64,000 nt of DNA, from the NCBI RefSeq assembly GCF_051055405.1, contig NZ_CP167068.1, positions 310,001 through 374,000 on the forward strand, in the 5' to 3' direction. The notes beneath the pieces were generated by a model. The model ran no database searches. It was not told where the DNA came from and saw only the letters and a program-made list of their open reading frames with translations. Both the position numbers and the translations under genes were made by a program. This stretch comes from Pseudolachnospira sp051055405. Lineage in GTDB: Bacteria; Bacillota; Clostridia; Lachnospirales; Lachnospiraceae. This document shows, in pieces, positions 57,840 to 64,000 of this stretch (positions are counted from its first letter, which is position 1; every line of letters begins with the position of its first letter).

Positions 57840-59060
57840 ATGGAATTGAAGAAGAAAGAAGGCTATAAGGGATATCAAGCCTATTCCTACTTGGAAGCGG
57901 GCAAGGACTACCCGGATCTGGAATGGGCCGACTGGGATTGGGCCGGCCGTCATGTATTGGAGCTTTCCGATGAGCAGGAGGCAATGGTAAAGGAGATTCT
58001 GGAGAAATATCCTTATGTTTCCGTACATGACCATCCGACCTTCTTCCCGAAGACCATGAGCACGGCCCGGGATATTAACGATGCCATGCGCGCAGGCCGG
58101 CAATTCTGTTCCTATGAGGCTCTGGCCTATTCGAATCTGGACTGCGTTTTTGACAACATGATGGACGGTGTGAATATCATCTCTTCCCCCAATGGCTGGA
58201 AGTGGATTGATATTATTCATGATTTGGGAATGCGGCTCTGCGACATTGCCCACCAGGATTTCCTGGTACATGCAAAGACTGTAGACGACATCTTTGCAGC
58301 GAAAAAAGCCGGAAAGATTGCCTGGGTCGGCGTAATTGAAGGCGCAGCCTGCCTCGAAAACGAGGAAGACCGGATCGATATCCTCTACGGACTGGGCGTC
58401 CGTCAGCTGGGTGTGACCTACTCCGAGGCCTGCGCTCTGGGCTCCGGCATCAAGGAGGAGCGTGACGGTGGGCTGACCGCTTTCGGAAAGAAATGTGTGG
58501 AGCGGATGAACAAGGTCGGTATGCTCTTAGATGTGTCCCACTGCGGCTCCCAGACCGCTTATGATGCGGTGACCTACTCGAAGATGCCGATCATTGCCAG
58601 CCATATGGGCGCAAAGGGAATCTGGAACAGCAAACGGATGGCCAGTGACGAGCTGATCCAGGCGATTGCGAAAAAAGGCGGCGTTGTTGGAATTGAGGCC
58701 GCGCCCCATACGACCATGTCTCCAGCGGCCGGAACTCATACGCTGGATACGGTAATGGAGCATTTTGAGTATGTGAAGAACATGGTTGGCATCGACCATG
58801 TAACCTTCGGGCCGGATACGCTTTACGGCGATCATGTGGGCGTCCATCACGCTTTTGCCGCGACCTTATCTACCAAGGCTACCCAGGCTGCCGCGGGAAG
58901 TACCTTTACGGAGCAGCCTTATATCAAGTATCTGGAGAACCCCACGGAGGCTTCTTGGAATATTGTGCGTTGGCTGGTGAAGCATGGATACACGGAAGAG
59001 GAAATCGCTAAGGTGATTGGCGGAAACGCCATCCGTGTTCTGCGTGAAGTTTGGAAATAA
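57840..59060 (+). CDS. Membrane dipeptidase homologue (peptidase M19)
   Basis: A 406-residue zinc dipeptidase of the renal/microsomal dipeptidase family, which splits dipeptides including those with a C-terminal D-amino acid. Metal-site regions VSVHDHPTFFP (about residues 60-70), GVIEGAACLE, LLDVSHCGSQT and IASHMGAKG are present. No signal peptide is visible, so it is likely to be cytoplasmic. Last gene of the peptide operon, closed by a terminator. Confidence 0.9.
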   Translation: MELKKKEGYKGYQAYSYLEAGKDYPDLEWADWDWAGRHVLELSDEQEAMVKEILEKYPYVSVHDHPTFFPKTMSTARDINDAMRAGRQFCSYEALAYSNLDCVFDNMMDGVNIISSPNGWKWIDIIHDLGMRLCDIAHQDFLVHAKTVDDIFAAKKAGKIAWVGVIEGAACLENEEDRIDILYGLGVRQLGVTYSEACALGSGIKEERDGGLTAFGKKCVERMNKVGMLLDVSHCGSQTAYDAVTYSKMPIIASHMGAKGIWNSKRMASDELIQAIAKKGGVVGIEAAPHTTMSPAAGTHTLDTVMEHFEYVKNMVGIDHVTFGPDTLYGDHVGVHHAFAATLSTKATQAAAGSTFTEQPYIKYLENPTEASWNIVRWLVKHGYTEEEIAKVIGGNAIRVLREVWK

Positions 59061-59091
59061 GAAGCAGTTTTTTGTTATAAGAAAGAAGAAG

Positions 59092-59136
59092 CAGCCCTGC
59101 CCGGCGTTTTACTACGCCTGGCAGGGCTGATTTTTC
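59092..59136 (+). terminator. Terminator of the peptide operon
   Basis: CAGCCCTGCC (59092-59101) with GGCAGGGCTG (59120-59129), plus inner pairing GGCG/CGCC, followed by ATTTTTC. Confidence 0.92.
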
Positions 59137-59173
59137 TTTCGCTTGACGTCGGCCTGGCGGCCCTTTTATCTGG

Positions 59174-59202
59174 TTGCAAGGTTTTTTTGTTTATGGTATA
59201 CT
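59174..59202 (+). promoter_or_regulatory. Promoter of gdpP-rplI-dnaB
   Basis: TTGCAA (59174-59179) and TATACT (59197-59202), 17 bases apart. Confidence 0.75.
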
Positions 59203-59245
59203 AGTATCACGGTAAAACGGATATTTTTCCCTTTTATGGGACGAC

Positions 59246-59289
59246 ATCTTCCATTGGCAAGGGTGTGTATGCTCTCATTAATGGAAGAT
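59246..59289. repeat. Inverted repeat in gdpP leader
   Basis: ATCTTCCATT (59246-59255) and AATGGAAGAT (59280-59289) are perfectly complementary. Its left part, CTTCCATTGGCAAGGG, matches 15 of 16 bases of the inverted repeat upstream of the XRE gene (34679-34694). Confidence 0.65.
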
Positions 59290-59346
59290 AGGAATAGATC
59301 AAATTTGTAGGCTCTGACTGGAAATTGGCGGAGCTGGAGGGTGAGA

Positions 59347-61344
59347 ATGAAAAATGACGGTACAATCCGAGGCCGATTGAAGATGACTCTTTACTGGCCC
59401 TTTTATGTACTGCCCGCAGTTCTAGCGGTGGCGCTGATTGTCTGTGTCCTGGAAAGCGGGGCTGTAGCGGCGGCGTTGATTTTTGCGTGCGCATATACCA
59501 TCTTTTCCTGTTGGTGGTTTTTGTTTTGGAAACCTCGCCTGACCAAGGAAATGGTGAATTTTGCCACGTCCTTTGATCATGTTCAAAGGAAACAGTTGGA
59601 AGAGATTCCTATCCCCTATGCGCTGGTGGATGAAAAAGGAAACTTTCTCTGGATGAACCGGAGTTTTGAAAAGATTACCTTTGAGAATCCTCATTATCAA
59701 AAGCACTTAAGCAACCTGTTCCCGGAGCTTTCCGACCGCCTTCCAGGGGAGGGGGAGCAGAAAACCGATCATATTCATTTTGAAGGAACGGATTTTCGGG
59801 TAGAGATGCAGTGGATTCCCTGCGATACGCCGCTGATTTCGGTGAGTCTGTTCGATGAGACGGATCATCTGGCTACCTTGGCAGAGATGGAAGAACAAAA
59901 AGCGGCGCTTGGTTTAATCTATGTGGACAATTACGAGGAAGTGATGAATAGCACCGAACAGGTCAGGCAGTCCCTCCTGGCGGCGCTGATTGAACGGAAG
60001 ATTAACCAGTATTTTGGCGCCCATGAAGGCATTGTCCGCAAGATGGAGAAGGATAAATTTTTCCTCCTGTTAAAGCAAAAGGGGCTGAAAAAGGTAGAAG
60101 AAGAGCGGTTTCAGATCCTAGAGGATGTGAAGTCTTTGAATATTGGAAACGAGACTTCGGTTACTTTGAGTATCAGTGTAGGCGTAGGCGGAGAAACCTA
60201 TGCGAGAAACAGCGATTATGCCCGTATGGCCATGGATTTAGCACTGGGACGCGGCGGAGATCAGGCAATCGTCCGAAATTCGGAAGGGAATAAATATTTC
60301 GGAGGAAAGACTCAGCAAAAGGAAACATCCACCCGGGTGAAGGCCAGAGTAAAGGCACAAGCTTTAAAGGAACTCTTGGCAACAAAAGACCAGCTGCTCA
60401 TCATGGGTCATAAGTTGGCGGATTTTGACTCCTTTGGCGCTGGAGTCGGCATTTTCCGCGCGGCGAAGACGCTGGGAAAGAAAGCGAGTATTGTATTGGA
60501 TAACGTGACTTCTTCGGTGCGTCCCATGAAGGAGCGCTTTGAGGGGAACAGCGATTATCCGGAAGATATGTTTATCAGCGGCGAGCAGGCGTTGGAGCTT
60601 TTGGATGAGAATACGACGGTGGTGCTGGTGGATGTCAATAAACCCAGTTACAGCGAGTGTCCGGAGCTGGTGGGCCGGGCGTCCAGCATCGTGGTGTTAG
60701 ACCACCACCGTCAGGGCGGCGAGACTGTGGAGCGCGCTACCTTATCCTATATCGAGCCCTATGCGTCCTCTGCCTGTGAGATGGTGGCGGAGATTCTCCA
60801 GTATTTCTCGGATGACTTGAAGTTAAAGACCGTGGAAGCGGAAGCGCTTTATGCCGGCATCGTGGTAGATACGAATAATTTTTTAAGCAAAACCGGCGTT
60901 CGGACCTTTGAGGCCGCCGCATTCCTGCGCCGCAGCGGCGCGGATATGACGCGGGTAAGGAAGCTGTTTCGAGAGCGTATGGAGGACTACCGTGCGAAAG
61001 CGGAGACACTGCGGAACGCAGAGATTTTTGAGGAGGCGTTTGCCCTTGGGATCTGTCCCAGCGAGGGCATTGAGAGCCCGATGATTGTCGGCGCCCAGGC
61101 CGCCAATGAGCTGCTTGGCGTGATCGGCGTGAAGGCATCGATTGTGTTCACGAAATTTGAAGATAAGGTTTATGTCAGCGCCCGCTCCATTGACGAGGTG
61201 AATGTGCAGTTGATCATGGAGCGTTTGGGCGGCGGCGGCCATTTGGGTACGGCAGGTACTCAGTTAACTGGATGCACGGTGGAAGAGGCCAAGGCTCTGG
61301 TGAAAGAAACCATATTGCAGATGTTAGAAGAAGGAGCTATTTGA
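59347..61344 (+). CDS. gdpP: Cyclic-di-AMP phosphodiesterase GdpP
   Basis: A 665-residue membrane enzyme that hydrolyses c-di-AMP, a regulator of potassium and cell-wall balance. Two hydrophobic helices (about 12-60) are followed by a PAS-like region (about 75-150), a degenerate GGDEF region (about 165-300), a DHH domain (IMGHKLADFDSFGAG and VVLDHHRQGG) and a DHHA1 domain (GGGGHLGTAGTQ). The ATG at 59347 lies 6 nt after GGAGG; a GTG at 59341 is too close to it. It is co-transcribed with rplI and dnaB. Confidence 0.94.
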   Translation: MKNDGTIRGRLKMTLYWPFYVLPAVLAVALIVCVLESGAVAAALIFACAYTIFSCWWFLFWKPRLTKEMVNFATSFDHVQRKQLEEIPIPYALVDEKGNFLWMNRSFEKITFENPHYQKHLSNLFPELSDRLPGEGEQKTDHIHFEGTDFRVEMQWIPCDTPLISVSLFDETDHLATLAEMEEQKAALGLIYVDNYEEVMNSTEQVRQSLLAALIERKINQYFGAHEGIVRKMEKDKFFLLLKQKGLKKVEEERFQILEDVKSLNIGNETSVTLSISVGVGGETYARNSDYARMAMDLALGRGGDQAIVRNSEGNKYFGGKTQQKETSTRVKARVKAQALKELLATKDQLLIMGHKLADFDSFGAGVGIFRAAKTLGKKASIVLDNVTSSVRPMKERFEGNSDYPEDMFISGEQALELLDENTTVVLVDVNKPSYSECPELVGRASSIVVLDHHRQGGETVERATLSYIEPYASSACEMVAEILQYFSDDLKLKTVEAEALYAGIVVDTNNFLSKTGVRTFEAAAFLRRSGADMTRVRKLFRERMEDYRAKAETLRNAEIFEEAFALGICPSEGIESPMIVGAQAANELLGVIGVKASIVFTKFEDKVYVSARSIDEVNVQLIMERLGGGGHLGTAGTQLTGCTVEEAKALVKETILQMLEEGAI

Positions 61345-61345
61345 T

Positions 61346-61792
61346 ATGCAGGTTGTATTATTACAGGATGTAAAAGCGTTAGGGAAAAAGGGCGATGTCG
61401 TAAAGGTAAACGACGGATACGCAAGAAACTTCATTTTGCCGAAAAAATTGGGGGTAGAGGCAACCGCCCAAAATCTGAATCAGTTAAAGCAGCAAAAGGC
61501 TTATGAGGCAAAGCTGGCGGCCGAGCTCTTAGCGGAAGCAAAGGCTCTTGGCGCCGAGCTGGAGAAAAAGACGGTGAAGTTGGCCGTGAAGGTTGGAGAA
61601 GGAGGCCGGCTTTTCGGCGCGATTTCTTCCAAAGAAATTGTACAGGCCGCGAAAGAACAGTGCGATTTGGAACTGGATAAAAAGAAGGTAGTGTTGCCGG
61701 AACCCATTAAGACCTTGGGAACCCATCTGGTCCCGGTGAAGCTTCATAAGGATGTAACGGCAAATTTAAAGGTGGAAGTAACGGAAGCATAA
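61346..61792 (+). CDS. rplI: 50S ribosomal protein L9
   Basis: A 148-residue L9. N-terminal VVLLQDVKALGKKGDVVKVNDGYA (key part LGKKGDVVKVNDGYARN) binds 23S rRNA, then a long central helix and a C-terminal domain with GRLFGAISSKEI. It starts one base after the gdpP stop, so translation is probably coupled. Confidence 0.97.
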   Translation: MQVVLLQDVKALGKKGDVVKVNDGYARNFILPKKLGVEATAQNLNQLKQQKAYEAKLAAELLAEAKALGAELEKKTVKLAVKVGEGGRLFGAISSKEIVQAAKEQCDLELDKKKVVLPEPIKTLGTHLVPVKLHKDVTANLKVEVTEA

Positions 61793-61803
61793 GGAGACAC
61801 ATT

Positions 61804-63135
61804 ATGGAAGAGGCTCTCGTAAAGCGGGTGCAGCCTCATAGCATTGAGGCCGAACAGACGGTGATCGGTTCGATGATCCTGGACAATGAGGCGATCTCCG
61901 TTGTGGAAAATATGATCACCGGAGCAGATTTTTACCATCGCCAGTACGGCATCATCTATGACGCGATGATTGAGCTTTACGAAGAAGGTCGACCGGTGGA
62001 TTTGTTGACGCTTCAAAACCGGCTTCAGGAAAAAGATGTGCCGCCGGAAGTCAGCAGTATGGCCTATATCGGAGAGCTGATCGCGGCGGTTCCGATCTCA
62101 GCCAATGCAAAGTATTATGCGGAAATTGTGGCGGAAAAAGCGGTTCTTCGCCGGTTGATTAAAGCCAATGAAGAGATTGCCAACGCCTGCTACGCAGGAA
62201 AAGACAGCGTGGACAATATCTTGGCGGACACGGAGAAAACCATGTTCCAAATCTTGAATCGCCGGAGAAGCGATGACTTTGTGCCGATTCAGGAGGTTGC
62301 GTTAAACGCTTTGGAGCGGATTCATAAGGCATCGAAAAGCAAGAATCCGGTGACGGGAATTCCGACGGGTTTTACGGATTTGGATTACCGGATGGCGGGA
62401 CTTCAGCCCTCGGACTTGATTTTGATTGCGGCCAGGCCTTCCATGGGAAAGACGGCTTTTGTTTTGAATATTGCCCAGCATGTCGCCTTTAAGAAGGGAC
62501 TGTGCGCCGCGATTTTCAGTCTTGAAATGTCAAAAGAACAGTTGGTAAACCGGCTGTTTGCGATGGAGTCCCGGGTGGATTCCCAGGCGATCCGAACGGG
62601 AAATTTGACGGATGACGACTGGGACCGGCTGGTAGAAGGGGTCAACACGGTAGGTCGTTCCAAGCTCATTATTGACGATACGCCAGGTATTTCCGTTGCG
62701 GAACTGCGAACCAAGTGCCGGAAATATAAGCTGGAATTTGGTTTAAGCGTGGTTATTATCGACTATCTTCAATTGATGAGCGGCAGCGGACGCGGCTCCG
62801 ATAACAGGCAGCAGGAAATTTCAGAGATTTCCAGATCCTTAAAGGCACTGGCTCGTGAGTTAAATGTCCCTGTGCTGGCATTGTCCCAGTTAAGCCGTGC
62901 CGTGGAATCTCGAAATGATAAGCGGCCGATGTTATCAGACCTTCGGGAATCCGGCGCCATTGAGCAGGACGCGGACGTGGTGATGTTTCTATACCGGGAT
63001 GATTATTATAATAAAGACAGCGCTACGAAAAATATCGCGGAAGTGATTGTGGCCAAGCAGAGAAACGGTCCTGTCGGGACCGTAGAACTGGTATGGCTGC
63101 CGAATTATACAAAATTTGTGAATATGAAAAAGTAA
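61804..63135 (+). CDS. dnaB: Replicative DNA helicase DnaB
   Basis: A 443-residue replicative helicase (called DnaC in Bacillus naming). The N-terminal domain (about 8-110; PHSIEAEQTVIGSMILD) binds primase; the RecA-like domain has Walker A ARPSMGKTAF (about residue 210), VVIIDYLQLM (Walker B) and the arginine-finger region toward the end (VIVAKQRNGPVGTV). No intein is seen. It would be the substrate of the loader encoded near 23409. Confidence 0.97.
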   Translation: MEEALVKRVQPHSIEAEQTVIGSMILDNEAISVVENMITGADFYHRQYGIIYDAMIELYEEGRPVDLLTLQNRLQEKDVPPEVSSMAYIGELIAAVPISANAKYYAEIVAEKAVLRRLIKANEEIANACYAGKDSVDNILADTEKTMFQILNRRRSDDFVPIQEVALNALERIHKASKSKNPVTGIPTGFTDLDYRMAGLQPSDLILIAARPSMGKTAFVLNIAQHVAFKKGLCAAIFSLEMSKEQLVNRLFAMESRVDSQAIRTGNLTDDDWDRLVEGVNTVGRSKLIIDDTPGISVAELRTKCRKYKLEFGLSVVIIDYLQLMSGSGRGSDNRQQEISEISRSLKALARELNVPVLALSQLSRAVESRNDKRPMLSDLRESGAIEQDADVVMFLYRDDYYNKDSATKNIAEVIVAKQRNGPVGTVELVWLPNYTKFVNMKK

Positions 63136-63140
63136 AGAAC

Positions 63141-63177
63141 GCCTGCATAGCAAAAGCCAGCCTGCTGCTATGCAGGC
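63141..63177 (+). terminator. Hairpin after dnaB
   Basis: GCCTGCATAGCA (63141-63152) and TGCTATGCAGGC (63166-63177) form a perfect 12-bp stem. There is no T-run, so it may be Rho-dependent, or act as an mRNA 3' stabiliser. Confidence 0.6.
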
Positions 63178-63323
63178 GGCTGTGCTTCTGAGGGAGATTG
63201 TATATGGATAAAAGGAAAAATCTTAGTTCAGGATTAAAATTTTACTTTTACACAAAACATTCTAAACAAATATGATTCTAATAGAAACTTATGCAAAAAT
63301 ATGAAAGACAAGAAGAAACTCGA

Positions 63324-63351
63324 TTGATTTTTGGGGCAAATGTGGTAAAAT
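63324..63351 (+). promoter_or_regulatory. Promoter before terminal amidohydrolase
   Basis: TTGATT (63324-63329) and TAAAAT (63346-63351), 16 bases apart, about 70 nt before the start codon. The rest of the 63178-63421 gap is AT-rich with nothing else convincing. Confidence 0.5.
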
Positions 63352-63421
63352 GATGGGAAGAGATGGGGCGCAGTCTGTAATAAAGTCTAATAAGGGGAAA
63401 GGACTTAAAAAGGAGGTAAGT

Positions 63422-64000
63422 ATGATTTACTGCGCAAAGCATCTGGTGGTTGGTGATGGAAAAACCTATGTCAGCGACGGCGCGGTGTGTGTGGGCAAGG
63501 ACGGAAAGATTGCAGGGGTAGGTACCAGGCCAGAGATCATAGCCCGATTTCCGGAGGAATCTGTGGTGGATTATGGAGAGGCGACGCTTCTGCCGGGCCT
63601 TTTTGACATGCACGTACATTTTGGCTACTATTATAGCCAGCCGAATCAGGAGGACTTCGACGACTATATGATTGCCTATTATGCTGCGGAGCAGGCAAAA
63701 CAGGCGATCCGCCTGGGAATCACCACTGTACGGGACGCGTGTTCCTGTCACGACCTTTGTAAACGGCTTCGCCAGGCGGGAGAGCGGGGATATCTGACCG
63801 TTCCCCGGATTTTCCATACGGATACGGGGATGTGCATGACAGGCGGCCATGGTCATGACGATGGTATCGCGGAGGTGGATGGTCCCTGGGCCATTCGAAA
63901 AAAGATCAGAGAGCAGATTCGAGATGGCGCGGACTGGATTAAACTCCTGACCAGCAATCGGGCGGAAATTCCGGAATACACCCAGGAAGAGCTTGACGCC
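63422..64000 (+). CDS. Amidohydrolase family protein (partial)
   Basis: The first 193 codons of a metal-dependent amidohydrolase that runs off the window. The N-terminal beta-sandwich part ends in LLPGLFDMHVHFG, which holds the HxH metal motif, followed by GITTVRDACSCH and MTGGHGHDDG. This resembles the imidazolonepropionase-like/prolidase-type group. Substrate unknown. The ATG at 63422 follows AAGGAGG. Confidence 0.85.
   Translation, partial: MIYCAKHLVVGDGKTYVSDGAVCVGKDGKIAGVGTRPEIIARFPEESVVDYGEATLLPGLFDMHVHFGYYYSQPNQEDFDDYMIAYYAAEQAKQAIRLGITTVRDACSCHDLCKRLRQAGERGYLTVPRIFHTDTGMCMTGGHGHDDGIAEVDGPWAIRKKIREQIRDGADWIKLLTSNRAEIPEYTQEELDA

Noticed and set aside
63204..63275. 23-codon reading frame after dnaB
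   Set aside because: It has an ATG with AGGGAGA about 8 nt upstream, but no recognisable features and a random-looking composition in AT-rich DNA; too weak to call.

Overview
The window is about 64 kb of a Gram-positive, anaerobe-type chromosome, most likely a Clostridia member close to Lachnospiraceae. The reasons are the S10-spc-alpha ribosomal gene order, a zinc-ribbon S14, a DnaD-type protein beside a DnaC/DnaI-type helicase loader, GdpP-rplI-dnaB linkage, strong AGGAGG ribosome binding sites, and riboswitch control (SAM-I, preQ1, TPP, cobalamin). This assignment rests on gene content only; no 16S rRNA or tRNA gene was seen.

Layout. (1) 90-16105: a ribosomal protein superoperon from rpsJ to rplQ, including secY, adk, map, a KOW protein, infA, rpmJ and rpoA, closed by a strong terminator. 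Several hairpins lie inside it (rplW-rplB and rpsM-rpsK gaps). (2) 16180-25720: a 207-nt nested inverted repeat, a sirtuin, SAM-I riboswitch-metK, a ROK kinase, a preQ1-controlled QueT transporter, murC, then a cluster of DnaA boxes in front of dnaD-like/dnaI-like genes and a long PRPP synthetase. (3) 25857-33515: a catabolic locus with a CoA-transferase, a tripartite tricarboxylate (TctCBA) transporter, a LysR regulator, an enoyl-CoA hydratase and a Gfo/Idh oxidoreductase. (4) 33614-37961: a radical SAM gene that may be leaderless, an XRE regulator fused to a desulfoferrodoxin-like domain, and a decayed fic gene split by an AbiE-type toxin-antitoxin pair. (5) 38003-41352: TPP riboswitch and thiSFGH. 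(6) 41505-42549: rpsF-ssb-rpsR. (7) 42750-50253: a cobalamin riboswitch followed by a 1135-residue secreted protein with five NEAT-like repeats and a half substrate-binding domain, then btuFCD-like genes. (8) 50585-59060: an oligopeptide ABC transporter with a D-aminoacylase-type amidohydrolase and a membrane-dipeptidase homologue. (9) 59347-63135: gdpP, rplI, dnaB. (10) 63422 onward: an amidohydrolase that runs off the window.

The most unusual items are the riboswitch-linked secreted protein, which I infer captures corrinoids; the AbiE module sitting exactly in the codons of the catalytic FIC motif with a 10-bp direct repeat at its borders; the HTH-desulfoferrodoxin fusion with one iron ligand apparently missing; and the DnaA-box cluster upstream of the helicase-loading genes. 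All family assignments come from reading the translated sequences and were not checked against a database.
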